Source: Planctomycetota bacterium (lineage in GTDB: Bacteria; Planctomycetota; Planctomycetia; Planctomycetales; Planctomycetaceae). From it: a stretch of DNA of 7,813 nucleotides. The DNA lies in contig JAEYWB010000647.1 in NCBI GenBank assembly GCA_023429275.1, forward strand, positions 1 through 7,813, in the 5' to 3' direction. Positions 1 to 7,050 of this stretch are shown here, piece after piece. The translations under genes were made by a program, and so were the position numbers. The notes beneath the pieces were generated by a model that was given only the letters and a program-made list of their open reading frames with translations, was not told the origin of the DNA and made no database searches. Each line of letters opens with the position of its first letter. Positions within the stretch are counted from its first letter, which is position 1.

Positions 1-1
1 G

Positions 2-655
2 ATGCCGGAGTCGATGTCGGTCGAGCGGCGGGCGCTCCTGCGGGCTCTCGGTGCCGAGATCGTGCTGACGCCGGCCGCCGAAGGGATGAAGGGGGCAATC
101 GCCAGGGCTCAAGACCTTGTCGCGGCGAACCGCGAGGCCTGGATGCCGCAGCAGTTCGACAACCCCGCCAATCCGGCGATCCATGAAGCGACCACAGGCC
201 CCGAGATCTGGGAAGACACCGGCCATGACATCGACGCGATCGTGACGGGGGTCGGCACGGGGGGGACGATCACGGGTGTGACCCGCTACATCCGGCGGTT
301 CAATCCGAACTTCAAGGCGATCGCGGGCGAGCCGGTCCACTCCCCGGTGCTCAGTGGCGGACAGCCGGGTCCGCACAAGATCCAGGGGATCGGGGCCGGG
401 TTCGTTCCCAAAAACCTCGACATGAGCCTCATCAGCGAAGTCGTGACAGTGACGAACGACGAGGCGTTCGACTGGGCGAGAAAGCTGGCCCGGCTCGAGG
501 GACTGATGGTCGGCATCAGCAGCGGAGCCCATGTCTGTGCGGCCGCGAAAATCGCCGCCCGTCCTGAATTCCGCGGCAAGCGGATCGTGACGATCCTTCC
601 GAGCCTCGGCGAACGGTACCTGTCGACCCCGCTGTTCGAAGGACTCACGGGCTGA
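2..655 (+). CDS. cysK: Cysteine synthase A (O-acetylserine sulfhydrylase), 3' part
   Basis: PLP-dependent enzyme that makes cysteine from O-acetylserine and sulfide in the cytoplasm. The window opens inside the gene: 217 residues are visible of a family usually near 310, and the first third, including the PLP-binding lysine, lies upstream. The first visible ATG is internal, not a start. Visible family marks are the entry [10 protein letters not shown] (1-10), the phosphate-binding loop GTGGT (85-89), the [20 protein letters not shown] stretch (115-134), SSGA (173-176), whose serine contacts the pyridine nitrogen of PLP in the family, and the C-terminal GERYLST (203-209). The frame is intact to TGA, so the visible part looks functional. 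cysE follows on the same strand after a gap of about 130 bases containing a strong hairpin, and it supplies the O-acetylserine substrate. The CysK assignment is firm; a CysM-type enzyme is less likely because the [18 protein letters not shown] stretch is CysK-like. Confidence 0.95.
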   Translation: MPESMSVERRALLRALGAEIVLTPAAEGMKGAIARAQDLVAANREAWMPQQFDNPANPAIHEATTGPEIWEDTGHDIDAIVTGVGTGGTITGVTRYIRRFNPNFKAIAGEPVHSPVLSGGQPGPHKIQGIGAGFVPKNLDMSLISEVVTVTNDEAFDWARKLARLEGLMVGISSGAHVCAAAKIAARPEFRGKRIVTILPSLGERYLSTPLFEGLTG

Positions 656-720
656 TCCGAGACGGATGGAACGAGAGCGATCGGCGAGAGCCGCCGCTCA
701 GCGGCTGAGGGGCCGAAAGA

Positions 721-746
721 AACGCGATGGCCGCCGCCATCGCGTT
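721..746 (+). terminator. 11-bp hairpin after cysK, possible terminator or attenuator
   Basis: AACGCGATGGC (721-731) and GCCATCGCGTT (736-746) are perfect reverse complements around a 4-base CGCC loop. It lies 66 bases after the cysK stop and 40 bases before the likely cysE start. A purine run (GAAAGA) precedes the stem, but no T-tract follows, so it is not a canonical intrinsic terminator. It could be a partial terminator, a processing site or an mRNA 3'-end stabiliser. The ATG at 727, the longest possible cysE start, is buried in the left arm, which argues against its use. Confidence 0.55.
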
Positions 747-776
747 CCGGGCCGCTGACAGTCAGAATCACTTGCC

Positions 777-780
777 GGAG
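777..780 (+). promoter_or_regulatory. Ribosome binding site deciding the cysE start
   Basis: GGAG ends 6 bases before the second of two adjacent ATG codons (784 and 787). The upstream ATG at 727 has only a weak purine stretch ahead of it and sits in the hairpin stem. Confidence 0.5.
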
Positions 781-786
781 AACATG

Positions 787-1635
787 ATGACCCAGCCGCC
801 CCTCAGCGCCCGCGCCTCCTATCCGAAGGTCGCTTCCGATCCCGACCCGGTCTGGACCGGCATTCGGGGCGAGGTCGAGGTGGAGGCTCAGCGGACCCCG
901 ATCCTCGCGAGCTTCCTGCACGCGACGGTCCTGAAGCACGACCGCCTCGAGCAGGCTCTCAGCTTTCACCTCGCAAACAAGCTGGCTGCCCCCACGCTTC
1001 AGGCGATGTCGATCCGCGAGATGATCGACGAGGCGTTCGAACTCGAGTCGATCGCCACGGCGATCCGGGCTGACCTGCAGGCGGTGCGGGACCGCGACCC
1101 CGCGGCCCGGGAATACTCGACTCCGTTTCTTTACTTCAAGGGCTTTCTGGCGCTTCAGGCTCACCGCGTCGCGCACCACTTGTGGATCACCGGGGCCAAC
1201 TCGCTGGCGATGTACGTCCAGAGCCGGGTCTCGGAGGTCTTCGCGGTCGACATCCATCCCGCCGCGCGAATCGGCAAGGGGCTTCTGCTCGACCACGGCA
1301 CGAGCATCATCATCGGCGAGACGGCCGTCGTCGACGACAACGTCTCGATCCTCCATGAGGTCACCCTCGGCGGAACAGGCAAGGAATCGGGAGACCGCCA
1401 TCCCAAGGTCCGCAGCGGCGTCCTGATCGGCGCCGGGGCCAAGGTCCTGGGAAATATCATCATTGGTGAAGGGGCCAAGATCGGCGCGGGGAGCGTGGTC
1501 CTCGACCACGTCCCGCCTCACACGACGGTGGCAGGGGTCCCGGCGCGCATCGTCGGTCGCCCCGAGGTCGCCTCGCCGGCCCTCGAGATGAACCAGCAGT
1601 TCCAGCACGAGTTCAACGACGGCGGCGGGATCTGA
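787..1635 (+). CDS. cysE: Serine O-acetyltransferase
   Basis: Transfers acetyl from acetyl-CoA to serine, giving O-acetylserine for CysK: the committed, feedback-controlled step of cysteine synthesis. From 787 the protein has 282 residues, close to E. coli CysE (273). The N-terminal helical SATase domain runs to about residue 140. The left-handed beta-helix of hexapeptide repeats follows, with VDIHPAARIG and LLLDHGTS carrying the family's catalytic Asp and His, then VTLGGTGK, GDRHPK, IGAGAKVLGNI, KIGAGSVV and PPHTTVAGVPARIVG. The tail ends DGGGI; a terminal Ile after an acidic/Gly tail is the element that enters the CysK active site in the cysteine synthase complex, matching the cysK gene just upstream. 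Starts at 784 or 727 are possible; 787 has the best-spaced GGAG. The extra 20 residues from 727 (MAAAIAFRAADSQNHLPENM) match nothing I know in the family. Confidence 0.95.
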   Translation: MTQPPLSARASYPKVASDPDPVWTGIRGEVEVEAQRTPILASFLHATVLKHDRLEQALSFHLANKLAAPTLQAMSIREMIDEAFELESIATAIRADLQAVRDRDPAAREYSTPFLYFKGFLALQAHRVAHHLWITGANSLAMYVQSRVSEVFAVDIHPAARIGKGLLLDHGTSIIIGETAVVDDNVSILHEVTLGGTGKESGDRHPKVRSGVLIGAGAKVLGNIIIGEGAKIGAGSVVLDHVPPHTTVAGVPARIVGRPEVASPALEMNQQFQHEFNDGGGI

Positions 1636-1732
1636 ACGTGTTCACCGGCCGCCCGGCCCGGAATGGCTCCCATGCGGGGACGCCAGTTGCGACACACGCC
1701 GTCCGCTTTGGACCTGTCACGGAGGTCGTGCG

Positions 1733-2002
1733 ATGACTCGCAGCAAGAAGCCGACTCACGCAGACAATCAGGAAGATGCCACCAGGAAGACGCGGCCAGG
1801 ACGCCGCCTGATTTCGAGCCAGCCCGCGAGGGGGCCGACTCACCGGACGCGGGAGGTCGGGGAGCCCCGATCGAACACGACCGCGGCGAGCCCGGCCCCC
1901 ACCGGCGTACGGGTGACCCGGGAGATCTCGAGGAAGAGACGCTGGATCCCGGGGCTCCGTTCAACAAATCCTACGGTCGCTGAGAGTCTTCTCTTGCCCT
2001 GA
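1733..2002 (+). CDS. Candidate small hydrophilic protein, possibly frameshifted
   Basis: I do not recognise a family. The start is well supported: GGAGG at 1721-1725 lies 7 bases before the ATG. The protein begins MTRSKKPTHADNQEDATRKT, rich in charge and probably disordered. As read the ORF gives 89 residues ending at 2002, but its second half is Arg/Pro/Ser-rich and looks like a shadow frame. The -1 frame over the same bases gives a more protein-like, acidic, Gly/Pro-rich continuation (from TPPDFEPAREGADSPDAGGR to a C-terminal GAPFNKSYGR, stop at 1981-1983). A single-base deletion somewhere around 1785-1815, or a sequencing error there, would explain this; the intact product would then be about 83 residues. 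Both frames are open through the overlap, so the switch point cannot be placed. It lies about 100 bases after cysE on the same strand with no obvious own promoter. It may not be a gene at all. Confidence 0.35.
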   Translation: MTRSKKPTHADNQEDATRKTRPGRRLISSQPARGPTHRTREVGEPRSNTTAASPAPTGVRVTREISRKRRWIPGLRSTNPTVAESLLLP

Positions 2003-2028
2003 CACGACTCGCGTCTCGCTCCTGTGGT

Positions 2029-2056
2029 CATCCAGGAGCCTTCAAGCCTCCGGATG
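2029..2056. terminator. Bulged hairpin between converging gene ends, possible terminator
   Basis: CATCC (2029-2033) plus GGAG (2035-2038) pair with CTCC (2048-2051) plus GGATG (2052-2056), giving a 9-bp stem with one bulged A (2034) and a 9-base loop that could itself pair further. It lies just past the candidate small ORF on plus and about 235 bases past the rnk stop on minus. No T-tract follows in either direction, so termination is only suggested by position. Confidence 0.3.
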
Positions 2057-2290
2057 GCTCATTCGCCACGCGACTTCGGGGACGGCGGTCAACTGCCCGT
2101 TCTCCACAGCGGGTTGCGCTGCCCCCCGACGTCCGGCGCGGCGGGTCCAGCTTGCAAACGCTTCAGTCCGCCTTCGGCCACACCGTCAGCCGGAGCTGGT
2201 GGTTTTCCGATCGAATCGGACCGGATCTCCACCCTCTCCGGCGCGGAATGGCAGCGTCGCTTTCCTTGTGAACAGCGCAGTCCACGACGG

Positions 2291-2740
2291 TCATGCTCCT
2301 GAGGAAGCGAGGGCTGTTTCGCTGATTTCCCGCTCAGGATGATCGCGCTCCGGCTGGTAGATGAGCCGCTCGATCCGGAGACGACGCCATCCGGCGGGAA
2401 CACCCCAGCGGATGATATCGCCGACGCGATACCCCAGGATCGCCGTCCCGATCGGCGCGAGGACCGAAAGCTTCCCCTCGGCGATGTTCGCGTCCCCGGG
2501 GTAGACGAGCGTGAAGGTTTCAACCTCGTCGGTGTCGAGATCCCGGAACGAGATGATCGAGTTCATCGTGACGACATTGTCCGGGACCTCCTTCGAATCG
2601 ACGACCTTCGCCCGGCCGAGCTCTTCCCGAAGGTCCGCCAGCCGTTCCGATCCACTCACGTAGTGGGCGACCCGGGATGTCAGAAGTCCGCGGAGGCGTG
2701 TGTAGTCTTCAGCGGTCAGCAGAATCTCAGGCCTTGCCAT
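2291..2740 (-). CDS. rnk: Rnk-type GreA/GreB-fold regulator
   Basis: 149 residues matching the Rnk family (regulator of nucleoside diphosphate kinase), which shares the C-terminal FKBP-like domain of the transcript-cleavage factors GreA/GreB and interacts with RNA polymerase. Residues 1-45 are the short helical N-terminal part (MARPEILLTAEDYTRLRGLL onward). The C-terminal domain shows VVTMNS (56-61), FRDLDTDEVETFTLVYP (65-81), LSVLAPIGTAILGYRVGD (91-108), W-VPAG (112-117) and YQPE (128-131), all landmarks of the family. The N-terminal hairpin is too short for a full GreA coiled coil, so transcript cleavage is not expected. The ATG at 2740 is chosen because it begins the MARPEILL-type family N-terminus and has GGGAG 9 bases upstream; the open frame extends to 3088 but that extension is low-complexity and overlaps the next gene. 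It is transcribed alone, 241 bases after the stop of the upstream regulator gene on the same strand. The extra 13 residues after YQPERDHP are not typical. Confidence 0.88.
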   Translation of the reverse strand: MARPEILLTAEDYTRLRGLLTSRVAHYVSGSERLADLREELGRAKVVDSKEVPDNVVTMNSIISFRDLDTDEVETFTLVYPGDANIAEGKLSVLAPIGTAILGYRVGDIIRWGVPAGWRRLRIERLIYQPERDHPEREISETALASSGA

Positions 2741-2873
2741 GCCATTTGTCTCCCTGTTGCTGTGGGGCGGCGGTGAAGGACCCATTCCCCGGAGGCCGCC
2801 CCGTCCCGGGATAGACATTGCAAGTCGAGGACCATCGCTTCCGAATCCGCTCCGATTGCCCGCATCACGCAAT

Positions 2874-2892
2874 CCCCTTGATGAAACAGGGG
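2874..2892. repeat. Small inverted repeat in the regulator-rnk gap
   Basis: CCCCT (2874-2878) and AGGGG (2888-2892) are reverse complements around 9 bases. Within the 241-base gap between the response regulator gene and rnk, this and CTGTC...GACAG at 2902-2916 are the only compact dyads I see besides the one next to the regulator stop. Function unknown; rnk must have its promoter in this gap, but I could not pick a convincing -35/-10 pair. Confidence 0.25.
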
Positions 2893-2938
2893 CCGGAACA
2901 CCTGTCATGGAGACAGATGGCCGGGAGGTGTCGCCGGG

Positions 2939-2973
2939 AGTCGACAGAAGTGTCCCGCGAAAGTGACAGTCGA
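2939..2973 (-). terminator. Imperfect stem just after the regulator gene, weak terminator candidate
   Basis: On the minus strand this lies 8 bases past the response regulator stop. GTCGAC at both ends (2939-2944, 2968-2973) can pair, with an inner TGTC/GACA pairing and an uneven internal loop. There is no T-tract. It is the best-placed structure for ending the kinase-regulator transcript, but the pairing is poor. Confidence 0.25.
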
Positions 2974-2981
2974 CGGAGTCC

Positions 2982-4396
2982 TCAGCCGCGGAACTCGGCG
3001 GCGTTGATTTCGTACCGTTTGAGCAGCTTGTGCAGGCCCTGCCGCGACAGCCCCGCGTGTTCGGCCGATCTCGCGACGTTTCCGCCATGCTCCTTGAGAA
3101 GGCGGATCAGGTAGTCCCGTTCCGCCTCGACGATCGCGGCGGCACGCGAGGTGACCGGCCCGGATCCGTCCCGGGGAATCTCGATCGGTCGGACGGCCGT
3201 ATCACGTCCCGCCTCGCTGCGGAGTGCCGCGGGGAGATCGCCCGGCTCAATACGATCCGTCCGAGCCATCGCGATCCCATGCTCGATCGCGTTCCGCAAT
3301 TCACGGATGTTGCCAGGCCAGGAGTAACGCCTCAGGAGGTCGAGGGCGTCATGAGAGAGTTCAAGGTTGTCCCGGCCAGGGGGACGGAGCCGGTCCAGGA
3401 AGTGCCGCGCAAGCGCCAGGACATCCTCTCCCCGTTCCCGCAACGGGGGAAGGAAGATCGGAATCACGGCGAGGCGGTAGTAGAGGTCGCGGCGGAACCG
3501 GCCCGCCTGAATCTCGAGCTCGAGGTCGCGGTTCGTTGCGCACAGGAATCGGACGTCGATCTTCTCCCGCTGCGACTTTCCGAGCGGGACGAACGTCTGT
3601 TCCTGCACCACCCGGAGCAGCTTCGACTGGAGCGGCAGCGGCAACTCGCCCACCTCGTCAAAGAAAACCGTCCCTCCGTCCGCTTCGCGCAGCAGCCCGG
3701 CCTGGTCTCGAATCGCCCCCGTGAACGCCCCCCGCGCGTGACCGAACAGGATCGACTCGAACAGGTTTTCGGGGAGGGCGGTGCAGTCGACCACCTGGAA
3801 GGGGCGGGACGCCCGTGCGCTGTGATCGTGAATAGCCCGCGCGACGACTTCCTTTCCCGTCCCGCTCTCCCCGGTGATCAGGACGTTGGTGTCGGTGCTC
3901 GACACCTGTTGCAGCAGGTCGACGAGGTCCCTCATCAGGGGGCTGTTGCCGACAAGCTCCTGAAACCCGCCGGGGCGAACGGCCCCCTCGGTCCGCTCCC
4001 CGCGCCGGGAGGATCGTTCCAGGGTCCGCCGGACGCTGGCGAACAGTTCCTCGAACCGGACCGGCTTCAGCAGGTAATCAGCAACCCCGAGCCGCACCGC
4101 CTCGATCGCCGAGAGGAGCGTCGCCGCGCCGGTCACGATGATCAGGGGGAGATCGGGCCATCGCCGGCGCCCCTCCGAAAGGAGCTCCATCCGGAGATTC
4201 CCCGGCATATTGAGATCCGACAGGACCAGGTCGAACGACGATTCCTCGAGGGCCTGCAGGGCTGCCCGCCCGTCAGGAGCGGCGACGCACTCGTATCCTT
4301 CCTTCTCGAGGAGCGCCGCGGTCGTCCGCCGGTAAAGGGGCTCATCATCCGCGATCAGGATCCTCTGCGGCCGGCCCGATGGAGGGGATTCGGCTG

Positions 4397-4400
<4 letters not shown>
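2982..4400 (-). CDS. NtrC-class sigma-54-dependent response regulator
   Basis: 472 residues with the complete three-domain NtrC architecture. Receiver domain about 12-130: acidic pair D18-D19, phospho-acceptor D62 in LSDLNMPG, T90, K112. AAA+ domain about 147-390: Walker A GESGTGKE (177-184), the sigma-54-contacting GAFTGA loop (224-229), Walker B GGTVFFDE (242-249), sensor ATN (288-290), arginine-finger region [10 protein letters not shown] (301-310) and sensor [12 protein letters not shown] (361-370). C-terminal Fis-type helix-turn-helix about 438-465 ([20 protein letters not shown]). All key residues are present, so it should bind distant enhancer DNA and use ATP to open sigma-54 promoters when phosphorylated. 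Its start overlaps the kinase stop as ATGA, with GGAGGAG 8 bases upstream inside the kinase gene, so the two are translationally coupled. The nearest sigma-54 promoter in the window lies beyond the kinase, facing away (5882-5896). The exact subfamily cannot be named from sequence alone. Confidence 0.96.
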
Positions 4401-5641
<1,241 letters not shown>

Positions 5642-5686
5642 GAGTCGTGTTCCCGACGGAGAGTTCGACTCGAGACGACGAGTTCG

Positions 5687-5715
5687 TGACCGGCATTCTA
5701 ACAACTCGCCGGTCA
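5687..5715. promoter_or_regulatory. 8+8 inverted repeat over the kinase promoter region, possible operator
   Basis: TGACCGGC (5687-5694) and GCCGGTCA (5708-5715) are perfect reverse complements with a 13-base spacer. The spacing between half-site centres is 21 bases, two helical turns, as for a dimeric regulator. The spacer holds the candidate -10 of the kinase operon, so binding here could autorepress it, or serve as a distant enhancer about 205 bases before the predicted sigma-54 start. Confidence 0.4.
5695..5703 (-). promoter_or_regulatory. Possible extended -10 promoter of the kinase-regulator operon
   Basis: On the minus strand TGTTAGAAT fits an extended -10 (TG-N-TATAAT with one mismatch in the hexamer). 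No good -35 lies 17 bases ahead (GGTTTC). The predicted start would give a leader of roughly 47 bases to the ATG at 5641. Supported by position only. Confidence 0.3.
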
Positions 5716-5824
5716 ATGAAACCGCGGTCACCGGCGGACATGACCTCGAAGTCGCGGAGTGTCGCCGCTGGTTGACAGTGTCTCCTGTGAGGGGCGCGCG
5801 CTGGCTGTCACCGTCGTCCTAAAG

Positions 5825-5837
5825 TGCCGGTCCGGCA
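5825..5837. promoter_or_regulatory. Perfect 13-base dyad, candidate enhancer (UAS) for sigma-54
   Basis: TGCCGG, one central T, then CCGGCA: perfect reverse complements. Its centre lies about 77 bases before the predicted start of the sigma-54 promoter, inside the usual range for NtrC-class activator sites, and it shares GCCGGTC with the inverted repeat at 5687-5715. Binding by the neighbouring regulator is inferred. Confidence 0.4.
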
Positions 5838-5881
5838 GTGATACGACGGCTCCGTACGAGAATCTCGCCCTCCTGGACCTG

Positions 5882-5896
5882 TGGCATAGCGGTTGC
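5882..5896 (+). promoter_or_regulatory. Sigma-54 (RpoN) promoter of the Usp-STAS pair
   Basis: TGGCATAGCGGTTGC fits the -24/-12 consensus TGGCAY-N5-TTGC at every fixed base: GG at 5883-5884 and GC at 5895-5896, exactly 10 bases apart. Transcription should start near 5908, leaving a leader of about 80 bases to the ATG at 5988. It faces the Usp gene and lies beside genes for an intact NtrC-class activator and its kinase, which strongly raises its credibility. If the Usp frame really began at its longest start (5838) the promoter would be inside the gene; the fit supports the later start. Confidence 0.8.
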
Positions 5897-5987
5897 GAGT
5901 CGACGTCCTGTCACGTCTCGGCGGCGGAGGCGAGCTCTTCATCCGGCGCCCGGTTCGTTCATCTCACCCGTGGGACAAGGTTTCGTC

Positions 5988-7034
5988 ATGAACTATGGCT
6001 TGAACACCTCATCCGCCACCGAGTCCTATCGGGACATCTTTCTCAGAACGGGCGACCGTCCTCTCTCCCGGACCCGCGAATCGAAGGAGTGGCAGGTCAG
6101 GAACGCGGATTTACGGCCAATCCTGGTCCCTCTCGACGGAACGGCGGCTGCCGAGCATGCCCTGCCTTACGCAATCTCCCTGGCGCGTCGATGTGCCACG
6201 GTTCTCCAGCTGGTGCAGGTCTACTCGTACCTGGACGACTTCCGAGGCCATGGGCTCTCCTGGGGCGAAGAGAACCCCAGTCGAGCGGTCCGGGAGCCGC
6301 GTGAGAAATATCTCACGACGGTCGTTCGTCGAATCTCGCGACGCTGGGACATCCCGGTCGTGGCCAGCCTGATCGAAGAGGACGACCCCGAAGCGGTCCT
6401 GCGACAGCTTCACGCCGGAGCGGCTGTTACGGTCATGACCTCGCAGCGACGGACCTGGGTGGGGCGGCTCTGTCGGCGGAGCATGGTCGACTCGCTCCTC
6501 GGCAGTTTTGACCACCCCCTGTTGCTCGTCGCGGGCTACGACGCCCCGGTTGACCTCACTGGCGATCCCCTCTGCCGCCACGTTCTCGCGGTCGTCGAGA
6601 CCGTTGACGACCTCCCTTCATCCGTCGAGGAACTGTGGATCGGGCCGTGCCCCCCGGCTGGCCGGATCACGATCCTTCCCCTGACCGATGCGGTCGCCGG
6701 CCCCGCTCGAGAGTGGGCAACGACCCGCACGCGGGAGAGGAACGGGGATACGGCACCAGACCGGCTCGAAATCCAGGTCGAGAAGGTTCCGGTGAAGGAT
6801 CTGAATCAGGTCCTGAACCTGGTCGAGCGGGACGACATCGACCTGATCGCCGTCCCTCACCTGGGCCATCTGCGGGCCCGCCCGTGGGAAGATCACGCGA
6901 GGCTGCGTTCGATCGCGGCGTTCGCCCCTGTCCCCGTGCTGCTCAGGAGCGGCACGCCCGCTGCCGCGGCAACCCGGGCTCTTGACGGCATCACCGCCTC
7001 TCACGCTCTGAAAGCCGACCTGCCGGCCCCGTAA
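5988..7034 (+). CDS. Diverged tandem universal stress protein (UspA family)
   Basis: 348 residues. After a 40-residue polar leader, residues 42-183 form a UspA fold: LRPILVPLDGTAAAEHALPY (42-61) is the family's first strand with D50 at the adenine-contacting position, LQLVQVY (73-79) the second strand, and the last part VGRLCRRSMVDSLLGSFDHPLLLV (158-181) the family end. The nucleotide loop normally reading G-x-x-G just before this is MTSQRRTW (150-157) with both glycines replaced, so ATP binding is doubtful. Residues 197-320 look like a second, degenerate Usp domain ending DLIAVPHLGHLRA and FAPVPVLLRSG. No membrane segment. ATG 5988 has AAGG 7 bases upstream and begins after the sigma-54 promoter; the upstream frame to 5838 is Arg-rich and unrelated. 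The next gene starts 16 bases after the stop, probably the same transcript. Usp proteins act in stress or starvation responses; the specific role here is unknown. Confidence 0.8.
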   Translation: MNYGLNTSSATESYRDIFLRTGDRPLSRTRESKEWQVRNADLRPILVPLDGTAAAEHALPYAISLARRCATVLQLVQVYSYLDDFRGHGLSWGEENPSRAVREPREKYLTTVVRRISRRWDIPVVASLIEEDDPEAVLRQLHAGAAVTVMTSQRRTWVGRLCRRSMVDSLLGSFDHPLLLVAGYDAPVDLTGDPLCRHVLAVVETVDDLPSSVEELWIGPCPPAGRITILPLTDAVAGPAREWATTRTRERNGDTAPDRLEIQVEKVPVKDLNQVLNLVERDDIDLIAVPHLGHLRARPWEDHARLRSIAAFAPVPVLLRSGTPAAAATRALDGITASHALKADLPAP

Positions 7035-7039
7035 CAATC

Positions 7040-7044
7040 AGGAG
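7040..7044 (+). promoter_or_regulatory. Strong ribosome binding site for a GTG start
   Basis: AGGAG lies 6 bases before the GTG at 7051 and 5 bases after the Usp stop codon. It decides for the GTG over in-frame ATGs at 7060 and 7138, neither of which has a comparable site. Confidence 0.65.
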
Positions 7045-7050
7045 TGTTCC

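Larger units (their letters stand above)
1636..2290. other. Long gap with one candidate small ORF and several hairpins
   Basis: No recognisable conserved gene fills these 655 bases. They hold the candidate small ORF starting at 1733 and a bulged hairpin at 2029-2056. At 2206-2220, TCCGAT and ATCGGA pair around CGA; reading plus, TTTT precedes the stem, so it does not look like a terminator in either direction. The stretch 2177-2206 can form a weaker bulged stem followed by GGTTTTCC, a poor plus-strand terminator candidate. ORFs on both strands from about 2003 to 2290 have low-complexity Pro/Ser/Arg translations and no good ribosome site, so I treat that part as non-coding. I saw no tRNA or rRNA. 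Confidence 0.5.
5642..5987. promoter_or_regulatory. Divergent regulatory region between kinase and Usp genes
   Basis: 346 bases separate the two opposite starts. It contains, left to right: a possible extended -10 for the kinase operon inside an 8+8 inverted repeat, a 9-base dyad CGGTCACCG (5725-5733), TGACAG (5773-5778) and its inverted copy CTGTCA (5805-5810) 32 bases apart, the perfect dyad at 5825-5837 and the sigma-54 promoter at 5882-5896. The hexamer GCCGGT occurs four times counting both strands (5689, 5708, 5730, 5826). Open frames crossing it are Arg/Pro-rich and unlike protein. Confidence 0.6.

Noticed and set aside
286..1608. 440-codon open frame on the minus strand opposite cysK and cysE
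   Set aside because: It is the complement of two confidently identified genes; its translation is Arg/Asp/Gly-rich without family motifs, as expected for a shadow in GC-rich DNA.
2024..2302. 92-codon plus-strand open frame in the gap before rnk
   Set aside because: No ribosome site, Pro/Ser/Gly-rich low-complexity translation, and it overlaps the rnk end.
2741..3088. N-terminal extension of rnk to 3088
   Set aside because: It would overlap the regulator gene by about 100 bases, has low-complexity sequence, and MARPEILL at 2740 with a well-spaced GGGAG matches the family start.
5642..5731. N-terminal extension of the histidine kinase to 5731
   Set aside because: The 30 extra residues are unlike kinase leaders, lack a good ribosome site and would cover the inverted repeat and possible -10 element.
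5838..5987. N-terminal extension of the Usp protein to 5838
   Set aside because: Arg-rich and non-homologous in character, and it would place the sigma-54 promoter inside the coding region.
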